A stretch of 64,000 nt of DNA from Burkholderia sp. Ax-1719 (GCF_011753055.1 NZ_VWWJ01000001.1:62001-126000), one strand, 5' to 3'. Counted from the stretch's first letter, positions 51,162-61,237 are shown. Notes: generated by a model from the letters alone, not told the origin. Made by a program: numbers and translations.

Positions 51162-52664
51162 ATGAATTCAACAGTTTCACGGACGAGGTCGTTCTCGACG
51201 GTTTTCCTGATCGAGATGTGGGAACGCTTCGGCTACTACGGCATGGCGGCGCTGCTCGTTCTGTTCATGGTCGAGCGGCTGGGTTTTAGCGAAGAGCATG
51301 CAACCCTCACCTGGGGCGCGTTCGCCGCGCTGGTCTATGCCTCGCCTTCGATTGGGGGCTGGATCGGCGACCGCGTGCTGGGCTCGCGCCGCTCGATGGT
51401 GCTGGGCGCGGCCATCCTGTTTGCGGGCTATTTCATGCTCGCGATGCCCAACGACCAACTGGGCCATATGTATGCGTCGCTCGGCGTGATCGTGGTGGGC
51501 AACGGCCTGTTCAAGTCGAACGCCGCCAATCTCGTGCGTCGTATCTATGAAGGGGACGAATCGCGCATCGACGCGGCCTTCACGATCTATTACATGGCGG
51601 TCAATATCGGCTCGACGGTGTCGATGCTGCTCACGCCCTGGATCAAGGATCAATGGGGCTGGCACGCGGCCTTCGCGGTCTGCTGCGGCGGCATGCTGCT
51701 GGGTATCGCCAACTTCTTCCTGATGAAGCGCACGCTGGCGCAGATCGGCTCGATTCCGGATGCCGAACCGATCCAGTGGCGTCGTCTCGCGTGGGTGCTC
51801 GCCGGCGGCGTGGTGCTGGGCGTGGCGACCATGTTCGTGCTGCAGGACAAGAAGCTGGCCGTCACCTGCGTTTATACGGCGGGCGTGGCGATCCTCGCGA
51901 TCTTCGGCTGGATGCTGATGACGTGCGAGCGCCAGGAGCGCGCGGGCCTCGTGGCCGCGCTGATCCTCGTGCTGCAGGTGATCCTGTTCTTCGTGTTCTA
52001 CCAGCAGATGTCGACGTCGCTGACGCTGTTCGCGGTGCATAACGTCGATCCGTCGTTCCGCCTGTTCGGCACCACGCTGTTTAGCTGGAGCGCCGCGCAG
52101 TTCCAGGCGCTCAATCCGATCTGGATCATGGTCATGAGCCCGATCCTCGCGACGCTCTATTCGCGACTCGCCAGCCGTGGCGGCGACGTGCCGGTCGCGG
52201 CCAAGTACGCGCTGGGCTTCGTGGTGGTGGCTGCGGGCTTCTTCGTCTACGCGCTGAGCGGCCGCTACGCCGTGGACGGCCGCGTGTCGTCGTGGTTCAT
52301 GGTGGCGGGCTACGGCCTCTACTCGCTGGGCGAACTGCTCGTGAGCGGCCTGGGTCTCGCGATGATCGCGCGCTACGTGCCCGCTCGCATGAGCGGCTTC
52401 ATGATGGGCGCGTACTTCGTGGCCACGGGCGTATCGCAATACCTGGGCAGCGTGGTTGCCACGTTCGCAAAGATGCCGGAAGGCAATCTCTCGCCGCTCG
52501 AATCGCTGCCGCTGTACACGAAACTGTTCGACGGTCTGGGCTGGCTCGCGGCTGCGGGCGCCCTGCTCGCCATCCTGCTGCTGCCGCTGATGGGCCGCCT
52601 CTCGCGCGCGCATCAGCAACAAAGCGAGCAGAACGCCGCTGAAGGCGAACTCGCCGCAAAGTAA
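51162..52664 (+). CDS. POT/PTR2-family proton-peptide symporter
   Basis: 500 residues from ATG at 51162 with GAGG upstream, 12-14 membrane helices. The signature EMWERFGYYGMAALLVLFM includes the conserved ExxER motif for proton coupling; further motifs are SIGGWIGDRVLGSRR, VGNGLFKSNAANLVRRIYE and FFVFYQQMSTSLTLFAVHNVD. It imports di- or tripeptides across the inner membrane. Divergence from the XRE-cupin regulator and an OprD porin nearby suggest a peptide-uptake unit. It ends in its own terminator. Confidence 0.95.
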   Translation: MNSTVSRTRSFSTVFLIEMWERFGYYGMAALLVLFMVERLGFSEEHATLTWGAFAALVYASPSIGGWIGDRVLGSRRSMVLGAAILFAGYFMLAMPNDQLGHMYASLGVIVVGNGLFKSNAANLVRRIYEGDESRIDAAFTIYYMAVNIGSTVSMLLTPWIKDQWGWHAAFAVCCGGMLLGIANFFLMKRTLAQIGSIPDAEPIQWRRLAWVLAGGVVLGVATMFVLQDKKLAVTCVYTAGVAILAIFGWMLMTCERQERAGLVAALILVLQVILFFVFYQQMSTSLTLFAVHNVDPSFRLFGTTLFSWSAAQFQALNPIWIMVMSPILATLYSRLASRGGDVPVAAKYALGFVVVAAGFFVYALSGRYAVDGRVSSWFMVAGYGLYSLGELLVSGLGLAMIARYVPARMSGFMMGAYFVATGVSQYLGSVVATFAKMPEGNLSPLESLPLYTKLFDGLGWLAAAGALLAILLLPLMGRLSRAHQQQSEQNAAEGELAAK

Positions 52665-52708
52665 GCTGGCATGTGGGCCGCGCAGGTGTATCGGCGGCCT
52701 GACTGCTC

Positions 52709-52745
52709 AAACGGGATCGTTGCTCACGCATCGATCCCGTTTTTG
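52709..52745 (+). terminator. Intrinsic terminator of the POT gene
   Basis: Stem AAACGGGATCG/CGATCCCGTTT (52709-52719 with 52732-52742), 12-nt loop, ending in a T-run. Lies 45 bp after the POT stop. Confidence 0.82.
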
Positions 52746-52823
52746 TTTGTGCGTACACCTGGGCGTTTCGTGCACAACGCGAGCTAGAATCGGCAACACG
52801 ATTTCATACGAGGAATAGCCGCC

Positions 52824-53216
52824 ATGTCCGATAGCTTCGCCCTCCTTCCCGCCGATATCGCCACGCCCGTCGAAAAACAGCTGGACGCCTATAACGCCCG
52901 CGATATCGACGCCTTCATGGCCTGCTGGGCCGATAACGCCGAATACTACGAGTTTCCCTCACGCCTGCTCGCAAGCGGCGCGCAGGACATTCGCGCACGT
53001 CATCTCTCGCGATTCGAGGAGCCGAATCTGCATGGTCATCTGATCCACCGCGGCGTGGTGGGCAATACGGTTTTCGATCAGGAACGCGTGACGCGCGACT
53101 TTCCCGAAGGCGTGGGCGAAGTCGATGTACTGGCCATCTACGAAGTCGTCGACGGCAAGATCGCCAGGGCCTGGTTCAAGATGGGCGCGCCGCGCCTGCG
53201 AAGCACCGGCGCATAA
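52824..53216 (+). CDS. NTF2-like (SnoaL-type) protein
   Basis: 130 residues, GAGGA upstream of the ATG. A single alpha+beta cone: VEKQLDAYNARDIDAFMACWADNAEYYEFPSRLLASGAQDIRARHLSRF, then LIHRGVVGNTVFDQERVTRDFPEGVGEVDVLAIYEVVDGKIARAWFKMG. The repeated pattern and length are those of SnoaL/NTF2 proteins, which include isomerases, dehydratases and many of unknown use. No partner gene; convergent with a LysR gene. Confidence 0.87.
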   Translation: MSDSFALLPADIATPVEKQLDAYNARDIDAFMACWADNAEYYEFPSRLLASGAQDIRARHLSRFEEPNLHGHLIHRGVVGNTVFDQERVTRDFPEGVGEVDVLAIYEVVDGKIARAWFKMGAPRLRSTGA

Positions 53217-53254
53217 AAGCAGGATCGTTGCGCGCGCAATGATTGCTAAATCGA

Positions 53255-54178
53255 CTAGCCAATCGCCGCGTTGTCGCTTGCCAGCAACGGCGGCAGATGT
53301 TCGCCGACGAATTCCACCCACGTGCGCACCTTCGCATCCAGATACTTGCGCGAAGGATAGATCGCATAGATGTTGCGCACGTCGAGCCGGTAATCGGGCA
53401 ATACGCGCGTAAGACGCCCAAGCGCGTGTTCGCGCGCGAACGTGGAAGCGGGCAGCACGCCCACCCCCATGCCGGACGCAATGGCTTCGGCCAGCGCTTC
53501 CGGCAGATTCACCGAAAACGGCAGTTTCTGCGGCGCATACATCTCCTGCCCCTGCTCGCTCTCGAACAGCCAGGATTCCGATTCGCCCGAAGGCATCACC
53601 AGCTTCAGGCATGCATGCTGGTCGAGATCGGCAAGCGTCTGCGGCGCGCCATGACGTTCGAGATAACCCGGCGACGCGCACATCACGCTATAAAAGCTGC
53701 CGAGCGAACGCGAGATATAGTTCGACTCTTTCAACGATTGCGCGAGCACGATCGAGATGTCGAGCCCTTCATCGAGCAGATCGGGAATGCGCTGATGCAG
53801 CGTGAGATCCACTTCGACGAGCGGTTGCTGTTCCATATAGCGCGATACCAGCGGCACCACATAACGCGTGCCAAAACCACTCATCGAATGAATGCGCAAG
53901 CGCCCCGAAGGCACCACGGTCGCGTTGCGCGCTTCGGATTCGGCCTGTTCAAGATCGTCGAGGAGATGACGGCTGCGCGCGAGAAACCGCTCGCCCGCTT
54001 CGGTCAGAATGATCTTGCGCGTCGTGCGGTTGAAGAGCCGCGTCTGCAGATGGGCTTCGAGATCGGAGACAGCGCGCGAGGTGTAGGCCGTGGTCGTGTT
54101 GAGCGTGTTGGCTGCCGCGGTAAAGTTGCCCGCGTCCACGACACGTATAAAGACCCGCATGCTTTGGACGAGGTCCAT
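53255..54178 (-). CDS. LysR-family regulator
   Basis: 307 residues. HTH: MRVFIRVVDAGNFTAAANTLNTTTAYTSRAVSDLEAHLQTRLFNRTTRKIILTEAG, then the effector domain with SGRLRIHSMSGFGTRYVVPLVSRYME and the usual DISIVL pocket. Transcribed on the minus strand, separated by 130 bp from the alcohol dehydrogenase gene. Effector and targets unknown. Confidence 0.93.
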   Translation of the reverse strand: MDLVQSMRVFIRVVDAGNFTAAANTLNTTTAYTSRAVSDLEAHLQTRLFNRTTRKIILTEAGERFLARSRHLLDDLEQAESEARNATVVPSGRLRIHSMSGFGTRYVVPLVSRYMEQQPLVEVDLTLHQRIPDLLDEGLDISIVLAQSLKESNYISRSLGSFYSVMCASPGYLERHGAPQTLADLDQHACLKLVMPSGESESWLFESEQGQEMYAPQKLPFSVNLPEALAEAIASGMGVGVLPASTFAREHALGRLTRVLPDYRLDVRNIYAIYPSRKYLDAKVRTWVEFVGEHLPPLLASDNAAIG

Positions 54179-54308
54179 GGATCACCGCCGGAATAATCGT
54201 TGCTTCGTATGAAGGATGGGAAAAGCGCATGCACCGCTGGCGCATGAGCCTTTCCCTATCGGTTGACGAAGCGAAGTATATCCCGGCGTTCGTGCGCCAT
54301 TTGAGCAA

Positions 54309-55325
54309 TCAGAAGCCTTCGAGCACAATCTTCCCGCGCGCGCGGTTGGTCTCGATCAGCTCGTGCGCGCGGCGCAGATTCGCGGCGTTGATGCTGCCGA
54401 AGCGCTCATTGAGCGTGGTCCGCAGCACGCCTTCGTCGATCAGGCGCGCGACGAGATCCAGCAGTTCATGCTGGCGAATCTGGTCCGCCGTGCCGAACAT
54501 CGAGCGCGTGAACATGAATTCCCAGTGCAGCGACACCGCCTTGCTCTTGAGCTTGCGGAAGTCGATCAACTCCGGATCGTCGATCAGGCCGAGCCGGCCT
54601 TGCGGCTTGATCGACGCCACGATCTCGTCGAAGTGATGATCGGTCTGGTTCAGGCTCGCGACATACTCCACACCCTCAAGGCCAATGCGCTTGAGTTCCT
54701 GCGAAAGCGGCTTCGTATGATCGATCACGTGGTGTGCGCCCAACTCCGTCACCCATTGCGCCGTCTCGGGACGCGAGGCCGTGCCAATCACGGTAAGCCC
54801 CGTCAGTTGCCGCGCAAGCTGCACGAGGATCGAACCCACTCCCCCCGCCGCGCCGATCACGAGCAGCGCCTGGCCGCTGGCTTCGCGAGCCTCCGGCACC
54901 TGCAGGCGATCGAACAACAGTTCCCACGCCGTGATGGTCGTCAGCGGCAGCGCCGCCGCCTGGGCGAAGTCCAGCGTCGCGGGCATAGGGCCGACGATGC
55001 GTTCGTCCACCACATGCAGTTCGCTGTTGGTGCCGGGGCGCACGAGCGAGCCCGCATACCAGACCTTGTCGCCCGGCTTGAAGAGCGTCACATCCTTGCC
55101 GACCGCTCGCACCACGCCGCTCGCGTCCCAGCCCAGCACCTTCGGCTGGCCGTCCGTGGGCGCCATGCGTGCGCGCACCTTCACGTCCACCGGATTGACC
55201 GACACGGCGCGCACCTCGACCAGCAGATCGTGCGCGCCCGGCGTGGGATCGGGCAGGTCGAGGTCGATCAACGATTCGGGATCGGTAATCGGCAAGCTGC
55301 GGTGGTAGCCAATCGCTTTCATCAT
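54309..55325 (-). CDS. Zinc-type alcohol dehydrogenase/quinone oxidoreductase family
   Basis: 338 residues from ATG at 55325 (a second ATG follows at 55322); GGAG lies 4 or 7 nt upstream. MDR fold: a GroES-like N-terminal half with VLGWDASGVVRAVGKDVTLFKPGDKVWYAGS and a Rossmann half with LLVIGAAGGVGSILVQLARQLTGLTVIGTASRPETAQWV. The catalytic-zinc Cys/His pairs of true zinc alcohol dehydrogenases are not seen, so it is closer to the zinc-free quinone oxidoreductase branch. NADPH-dependent reduction of quinones or enals is the family role. The divergent LysR gene at 55438 may control it. Confidence 0.87.
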   Translation of the reverse strand: MMKAIGYHRSLPITDPESLIDLDLPDPTPGAHDLLVEVRAVSVNPVDVKVRARMAPTDGQPKVLGWDASGVVRAVGKDVTLFKPGDKVWYAGSLVRPGTNSELHVVDERIVGPMPATLDFAQAAALPLTTITAWELLFDRLQVPEAREASGQALLVIGAAGGVGSILVQLARQLTGLTVIGTASRPETAQWVTELGAHHVIDHTKPLSQELKRIGLEGVEYVASLNQTDHHFDEIVASIKPQGRLGLIDDPELIDFRKLKSKAVSLHWEFMFTRSMFGTADQIRQHELLDLVARLIDEGVLRTTLNERFGSINAANLRRAHELIETNRARGKIVLEGF

Positions 55326-55437
55326 GCTTCTCCAGTTGAAATCATTCGTGAGAGCAATCATGAGCGAAATCGCGCGCCCGACCCAGCGGGCGGCTGCACA
55401 AGCAGTTTCAACGCAGGATTGAAAATGCGCAGGCGGC

Positions 55438-56337
55438 TCAGCCGAGATAGGCGGCGAAACGCTGCTGGAGAAAGTCGCGCAACGCGCCCACGGTGGGCGA
55501 GAGCATGGCGCGGTGCGCGCAGACGAGATGGAGCGGCGCGTGTTCGGTGTCAAAGTGCGCCATCGCGGGTTCGAGCAGCCCGGCCTTGAGATCGGCGAGC
55601 ACATCCAGGCGCGATTTGTAGGCGAGTCCCAGCCCCGCCAGCGCCCATTTGCGCACCAGTTCGCCGTCGTCGCTGCTGCGGTTGCCGTGCACGCTCACGA
55701 CGATCGGTTCGTCGTCGCTGAAGAAGGTCCAGCGATCATGCAGCGTGTCGCTCAACGCGAAGCGCAGGCAGTTGTGGCGCGCCAGATCGGCGGGCGTCTG
55801 CGGTTTGCCGTGACGCGCGAAATAGGCGGGCGTGGCGCACAACACACGGCGATTGTCAGGCACGAGCGGCAGCGCCACGAGGCTCGAATCTTCGGGCACG
55901 CCATAGCGGATCGCCAGCCCGATGGGCGCACGGAACATATCCGCGATCTGATCGCCGATACGCACCTGCAGCGACACGGCCGGATAGTGCGCCTGAAAGT
56001 CGTCGAGCCAGCCGTTCAGCACGTTGCGCCCCAGATCCGAGGGCATCGACAGCGACACCGTGCCGCCGATCATCCCGCGCCCATGAGCAACGGCGTTCTG
56101 CCCCGCCTCCAGTTGCTCGATGGCGTTACGCGCGAACGTCAGGTAGCGCTCGCCGTCGGCGGTCAGGCTCAGGCTGCGGGTCGAGCGCGCCAGCAACCGC
56201 ACGCCGAGTTCCGCTTCGAGCCGCTTAAGGCCCGCGCTCGCCACGGCGGGCGTGAGATCGAGCTGGCGCGCAGCAGCGGAAAGACTGCCGTTGGCCGCCG
56301 CCGAGACAAAAATCTCGAGGTCTTCGAGTCGGATCAT
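55438..56337 (-). CDS. LysR-family regulator
   Basis: 299 residues. MIRLEDLEIFVSAAANGSLSAAARQLDLTPAVASAGLKRLEAELGVRLLARSTRSLSLTADGERYL is the winged-helix part; the effector domain opens IGGTVSLSMPSDLGRNVLNGWLDDF. Belongs to the GcvA/PecT-like group by look. It is one of three LysR genes in a row in the same direction. Target unknown, the nearest enzyme gene downstream is the alcohol dehydrogenase. Confidence 0.92.
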   Translation of the reverse strand: MIRLEDLEIFVSAAANGSLSAAARQLDLTPAVASAGLKRLEAELGVRLLARSTRSLSLTADGERYLTFARNAIEQLEAGQNAVAHGRGMIGGTVSLSMPSDLGRNVLNGWLDDFQAHYPAVSLQVRIGDQIADMFRAPIGLAIRYGVPEDSSLVALPLVPDNRRVLCATPAYFARHGKPQTPADLARHNCLRFALSDTLHDRWTFFSDDEPIVVSVHGNRSSDDGELVRKWALAGLGLAYKSRLDVLADLKAGLLEPAMAHFDTEHAPLHLVCAHRAMLSPTVGALRDFLQQRFAAYLG

Positions 56338-56365
56338 GGCGTCTGGTGGAAGGAACGGGTTGGCA

Positions 56366-57289
56366 TCACGCCAGATAAGGTTGCAATATTTCGGATGCCT
56401 GATCGAATTTTCGTTCGAGAAAATCCAGCAACGTACGTACGCGCGGCGCCATATAGGGCGTGCGCTGAAACAGCGCGTTCACGGGCGCGTCCGGGCAGCG
56501 CCACTCGGGCAGCAGCAGTTGCAGACGCCCCTCCTGCAGATCCGCGCCAATGTCCCAGATCGACTTCATGACCACGCCGCGCCCTTCGATCGCCCATTCG
56601 CGCGCCAGTGCGCCGTCGTTGGTTTGGCGCGAGCGCTCTGGCGGCGCGGTGAACAAAGCGGTCTCGGCGCCGTGCGTGAAGCGCCAGTTGTTCGATATGC
56701 CCGCAGCGGAGCCCAGCAGAATGAAATCGTGCTGGTCGAGTTCGTCGGGATGGCGCGGCGTGCCGCGCGCCGCGAGATACGCGGGCGAGGCGCACAACGC
56801 GCGGCGATTATCGGCGAGACGTTTGGCGACCATCGCGCTATCGGCCGGCATGCCAAAGCGGATCGCCATATCGATATCGTCCTGCAACAGATGCGAAAGC
56901 GAATCGGAGAGCACCAGCGTAAGCGTGACCTGCGGGTGCCGCTCGTTGAATTCGTCGAGCCAGTGGCGCAACACTGCGCGCCCGAAATCCGAGGTTGCCG
57001 ACACCCGCAACGCGCCACTCACCGATGCGCGGCCCGCCTGCAAAGCCGCGCGCGCGTCGTCGAGCGTTTGCAGCGCGTGCTGGCAGTGAGCAAGATACAC
57101 ACGGCCTTCGTCGGTCAGGCGCAACCGGCGCGTGGAGCGCTCGAACAGTTGCGTGCGCAACACGCCTTCCAGCTTGACGAGCCGCGCACTGGCGGCCGCC
57201 GGCGACAGCCCGAGCTTGCGCCCCGCCGCCGAGAGGCTGCCTTGACTGGCCGCTTCGACGAACAGCCGTATGTCTCCAAGATTGTCCAT
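56366..57289 (-). CDS. LysR-family regulator
   Basis: 307 residues from ATG at 57289 (MDNLGDIRLFVEAASQGSLSAAGRKLGLSPAAASARLVKLE). The frame goes on to 57352 but the family N-terminus decides the start. Effector domain: SGALRVSATSDFGRAVLRHWLDEF. About the same length and style as the gene just downstream (56337), with 28 bp between the two, so they look like tandem paralogues. Confidence 0.92.
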   Translation of the reverse strand: MDNLGDIRLFVEAASQGSLSAAGRKLGLSPAAASARLVKLEGVLRTQLFERSTRRLRLTDEGRVYLAHCQHALQTLDDARAALQAGRASVSGALRVSATSDFGRAVLRHWLDEFNERHPQVTLTLVLSDSLSHLLQDDIDMAIRFGMPADSAMVAKRLADNRRALCASPAYLAARGTPRHPDELDQHDFILLGSAAGISNNWRFTHGAETALFTAPPERSRQTNDGALAREWAIEGRGVVMKSIWDIGADLQEGRLQLLLPEWRCPDAPVNALFQRTPYMAPRVRTLLDFLERKFDQASEILQPYLA

Positions 57290-57370
57290 GGTGCGCCGAG
57301 GGGAGTGACGGGAAGCGCCAGCCGGGCCACCCCGGCTGCGCGAAACCGGCATGTTACCGCGCCTGGCCGC

Positions 57371-60300
57371 TCACGATCCGGCAAGCAGTTGCCGCAAGCG
57401 CGCAAACTCCACCGGTTTAAGCAGATGCGCGGAAAACCCCGCCGAAAACGCGCGTGCCTTGTCCTCTTCCTGGCCATAACCCGTTATGGCGATCAGCTTG
57501 ACCGGTTGCAGCGTTGGGTCGGCGTGAATGCGGCGCGCGAGTTCGTAACCGTCGATTTCGGGCAGGCCGATATCGAGCAGCACGATCTCGGGTTTGAAGC
57601 GATGAACCAGATCGAGCGCTTCGCGGCTCGAATAAACCGCCGCGACTTCGTGACCGTCCTCCTTTAGCAGCGCCGCCATCAGATCGGCGCCGTCGCGATT
57701 GTCGTCGACCACGAGGACACGGTGCACGTGGATCGCATCGCCCGCCGCCACGGGTTTGACCGCCGATTCCGCATGCGCCAGCGGCAGGCGGATTTCGAAG
57801 CTCGCGCCTTGATCGACGCCATCGCTGCGCACGCTCACCGAACCGCCATGCATGTCGATCAGCCGCTTCACGATGGCAAGGCCAATACCCAGTCCGCCCT
57901 GGGAACGATCGAGCATGCGCTCGCCCTGCGCGAACAGATCGAAGACCTTCGGCAGCATTTCCGCCGAAATGCCCACGCCGTTGTCACTGATCGTCACGAC
58001 CGCCTGATTGCCCTCCTGATGCGTGCGCACGCGGATCTCGCCCGGCGGCGGCGTGTATTTGGCGGCATTGGCCAGCACGTTGCCGAAGCATTGCACCAGC
58101 CGCTGCGGGTCGCCCATGACGCTCAGCGCTCCCGCGCCCGAGTGCACGACAATCGCGTGGCCTTTCTCGTGCACCAGCATTTCCACGCTCTCGATCGAAT
58201 TGGCGATCAGGCGATCGAGACGCTGCGCGCTGCGCCGCAACTCGATCTTGCCCTGCGTGATGCGCGATACGTCGAGCAGATCGTCGACCAGCCGCGTGAG
58301 TTGCGTCACCTGACGCTCGACGATATCCACCGCCTGAGTGGCGCGCGACGGCTGCGCCAGCAGCCGCGCCAGCAGATCGGCGGCGCTGCGCAACGGCGCG
58401 AGCGGATTGCGCAGCTCATGCGCGAGCATGGCGAGAAACTCATTCTTCTGCCGGTCGGCCGCTTCGAGCGCTTGCCGCTGCCGCTGCAAGGCTTCCTGCG
58501 ACTGACGCCGCTCGGTGATATCGGTCGCGGCGCCGAACCATTCGACGATCTCGCCTTTCTCGTCGAACAGCGGCACCGCGCGCGAGGAAGTCCAGCCGAT
58601 GCTGCCGTCGACGCGAATCACCGGATGCTCAAGTTCGAACGGCGTGCGCGTGCGCACCGCGCGCGCGATCGCTTCGAGCACGGGCGGCTGATCCTCGGGG
58701 CGTATGTATTTGTCGATCCAGGTCTGATTCGGGCCGGCCTCATCGGAAATGAAGTTGCGGCCCTGGAGCTGGCGCATCTCGCGCCAGTCCGCGCTCATGC
58801 GATACACCGCATCGTTGGTGGCCTGCACGTAGGCGCGAAAGCGCGCCTCGCCCTCGCGGCGCAGATGCGCCAGCTCCAGCAGCGAGCCCACACGCGTAAG
58901 CAGCTCGCGCGCATAGAAGGGCTTGACGATGTAGTCGTCGGCGCCCGCCGCGAGGCCTTCGATGCGCGCCTCTTCGCCCGCGCGCGCCGAGATCAGGATC
59001 ACGGGCACATCGCGCAGCATGGGATCGGCGCGCAGGCGGGCGATCAGCCCGAAGCCGTCGAGGCGCGGCATCATCACGTCGGCCAGGATCAGGTCCGGAC
59101 GTGTGCCGCTGGCGTGTTCGAGCGCGGCCTCGCCGTCGCCGACCACGTCGATCGGGTAGTGCGCCGCCAGCAGATCGCACAGGTACGCGCGCATGTCCGC
59201 GTTGTCGTCGGCCAGCAGGATGCGCGAGCCGTAGGTGCGGGCGAAACGCCCGTCGGCTTGCTGCGCTTCGCCCGCCGGGTCGTCCACCCAGGCGGGCGCG
59301 CCCACTGGCGACGGCGCTTCGGGCAGCCAGCGCATGGCTTCGTCGACCCACGCTTGCGCCACTGTTGCGCCAGCCGCACCGGTGCCGGTCGAGCCGGTCG
59401 AGCCGGTCACGCCAGGCGCGGCGGCCGTCGACGGCTGCACCTGCTCGGGCGGCAGATGCTCGCTGCCAAACGGCAAGCGCACGCGAAACGTACTGCCCGC
59501 GTTCAGTTCGCTCTCGACTTCGATCGTTCCGCCATGCAGGCGCACGATTTCCTGCACTAACGCGAGACCGATGCCGGAGCCTTCGTGCGTGCGCGAGCGC
59601 GTGCCTTCGACGCGGTGGAAGCGTTCGAACAGCCTCGGCAATTCCTGCGGCGGCACGCCCACGCCGCTGTCGCTTACTTCGAACAGCGCAACATCGCCAC
59701 GGCGCGCGAGCGTGACGCGAACCTCGCCATCAAAGGTGAACTTGAAGGCGTTGGACAGAAGATTGAGGACGAGCTTTTCCCACATGGCCCGATCGACATA
59801 GACCGGCTCGCCAAAGGTCTCGCATTCGACGCGGAACGCCAGGCCCGCGCGCTCCATCGCCGAACGGAACGAGCTGGCAAGGTCGCGCGTGAGCGCGGCG
59901 AGATCGACGGCGGCGTAGGAGGCGTTCGCGCGGCCCGCCTCGATGCGCGCAAAGTCGAGCAGCGAGTTCACCAGCTTCAACAGGCGTTGCGCGTTGCGAT
60001 GCGCCACATCGAGCTGCGTGTGTACGCGCGCGGGCACGTTGGAGGCCGCAAGCGCATCGGCGAGCGGGCCGAGCATCAGCGTCAGCGGCGTGCGGAACTC
60101 GTGGCTCACGTTGGAAAAGAACGTGGTCTTGGCGCGGTCGATCTGCGCGAGCGCTTCGGCGCGGCGGCGCTCCTCTTCATATGCGCGCGCATTGTTGACC
60201 GCCGACGCAACCTGGCTGGCGACGAGTTCGAGAAAGCTCAGATAGAGCGCATCGGGCCGGATATAGGCGCTGATGCCGATCACCAGTGCGCCCGCGTAGC

Positions 60301-61237
60301 GGTTGGCCACGCTCGACTTGACCGGCACGATGGCCAGTTGCGCCGGGGGAATCGGCCAGGGACCGGCCGGTACGCTCGACAGCAAGGCGGATAAATCGCC
60401 GTGAAGCTGCAGCGAGCCAGTGTGCAAAGCACGCGCGATGAGTGCGGCAAGGCCGCCAGCGGACGCGTTGATCTCGACCGCGGCAGTCGAAACGTCATCG
60501 CTTTGCGCGAAGCCGGTCGATCCCGCAAGGCGCAGCGAGCCGTTTGCCTCGTCGTCCAGATAGAACATGGCGAACGGCACGTCTTTGGCGTATCCGGCGA
60601 GCACGTTCGCGGCGCGCTCGCACGCCTGCGTGGCCGTCTTCGCCTCGGCCAGATGCGAGCCCAGATCGCCGAGGATCTTGAGTCGCCGCTCGCCGATCAC
60701 CTTCTGCGTGATTTCGATGGTGGTGGCGAGCACGCCGCCGATGCCGCGCGGCGCAGCGTCGTCCGGCACGGGGCTATAGGCGATCGTGAAATGGCTTTCC
60801 TCGGCGAAACCATGGCGACGCACGATCAGTTCGATATCGTCCATCCAGGTGGCCTGACCGCCGTTGAACGGCACGTCGACCAGCGGGCCGAGCACGTCGT
60901 ACACCTCGTTCCAGCAGACGCGAAACGGCAGTCCCAGCGCCTGCTGGGGATGTTTCGCGCCCAGGATGGGCGCGTAGGCGTCGTTGTAAATCTGGATGTA
61001 GTCCGGTCCCCACCAGAGCAGCATCGGAAAGCGGTTGGCCAGCACGAAACGCACGATCATGCGCAGCCCCGCCGACCAGCCGGATTGCGGACCGAGCACC
61101 GTGGCGCCCCAGTCGAACTCGCTGACGAGCTGCGCCATCGAAGCGGGGGAATTCGCGCTTTCGCTGGGTTCGCGGCTTTCGCGGCTTTCGACCGCCATGC
61201 TGGAAGACGGCTGCGGGAGATCCGTCGACGATTCCAT
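57371..61237 (-). CDS. Double hybrid sensor histidine kinase
   Basis: 1288 residues, cytoplasmic (no TM). Order: PAS-like (about 55-180), GAF (about 190-350), HisKA with His379 (FSNVSHEFRTPL), HATPase to about 590, Gly/Thr/Ala-rich linker, receiver 1 with Asp720 (LILADVMMP), PAS (about 795-910) with DITER, second HisKA with His940 (MLAHELRNPLAPL), HATPase (NNGVG-type box at 1084-1090 and GGLGIGL at 1114-1120), receiver 2 with Asp1222 (IVLLDIGLP). Both kinase cores and both receivers look complete, so it has two phosphorelay modules in one chain. AGGAG at 7 nt upstream of ATG 61237. No cognate HTH regulator is adjacent; an Hpt partner is expected elsewhere. Confidence 0.93.
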   Translation of the reverse strand: MESSTDLPQPSSSMAVESRESREPSESANSPASMAQLVSEFDWGATVLGPQSGWSAGLRMIVRFVLANRFPMLLWWGPDYIQIYNDAYAPILGAKHPQQALGLPFRVCWNEVYDVLGPLVDVPFNGGQATWMDDIELIVRRHGFAEESHFTIAYSPVPDDAAPRGIGGVLATTIEITQKVIGERRLKILGDLGSHLAEAKTATQACERAANVLAGYAKDVPFAMFYLDDEANGSLRLAGSTGFAQSDDVSTAAVEINASAGGLAALIARALHTGSLQLHGDLSALLSSVPAGPWPIPPAQLAIVPVKSSVANRYAGALVIGISAYIRPDALYLSFLELVASQVASAVNNARAYEEERRRAEALAQIDRAKTTFFSNVSHEFRTPLTLMLGPLADALAASNVPARVHTQLDVAHRNAQRLLKLVNSLLDFARIEAGRANASYAAVDLAALTRDLASSFRSAMERAGLAFRVECETFGEPVYVDRAMWEKLVLNLLSNAFKFTFDGEVRVTLARRGDVALFEVSDSGVGVPPQELPRLFERFHRVEGTRSRTHEGSGIGLALVQEIVRLHGGTIEVESELNAGSTFRVRLPFGSEHLPPEQVQPSTAAAPGVTGSTGSTGTGAAGATVAQAWVDEAMRWLPEAPSPVGAPAWVDDPAGEAQQADGRFARTYGSRILLADDNADMRAYLCDLLAAHYPIDVVGDGEAALEHASGTRPDLILADVMMPRLDGFGLIARLRADPMLRDVPVILISARAGEEARIEGLAAGADDYIVKPFYARELLTRVGSLLELAHLRREGEARFRAYVQATNDAVYRMSADWREMRQLQGRNFISDEAGPNQTWIDKYIRPEDQPPVLEAIARAVRTRTPFELEHPVIRVDGSIGWTSSRAVPLFDEKGEIVEWFGAATDITERRQSQEALQRQRQALEAADRQKNEFLAMLAHELRNPLAPLRSAADLLARLLAQPSRATQAVDIVERQVTQLTRLVDDLLDVSRITQGKIELRRSAQRLDRLIANSIESVEMLVHEKGHAIVVHSGAGALSVMGDPQRLVQCFGNVLANAAKYTPPPGEIRVRTHQEGNQAVVTISDNGVGISAEMLPKVFDLFAQGERMLDRSQGGLGIGLAIVKRLIDMHGGSVSVRSDGVDQGASFEIRLPLAHAESAVKPVAAGDAIHVHRVLVVDDNRDGADLMAALLKEDGHEVAAVYSSREALDLVHRFKPEIVLLDIGLPEIDGYELARRIHADPTLQPVKLIAITGYGQEEDKARAFSAGFSAHLLKPVEFARLRQLLAGS

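Noticed and set aside
57722..59560. Plus-strand frame of 612 codons inside the histidine kinase
   Set aside because: Antisense composition (Arg/His/Gln-rich) and no domain; the minus strand has both kinase modules.
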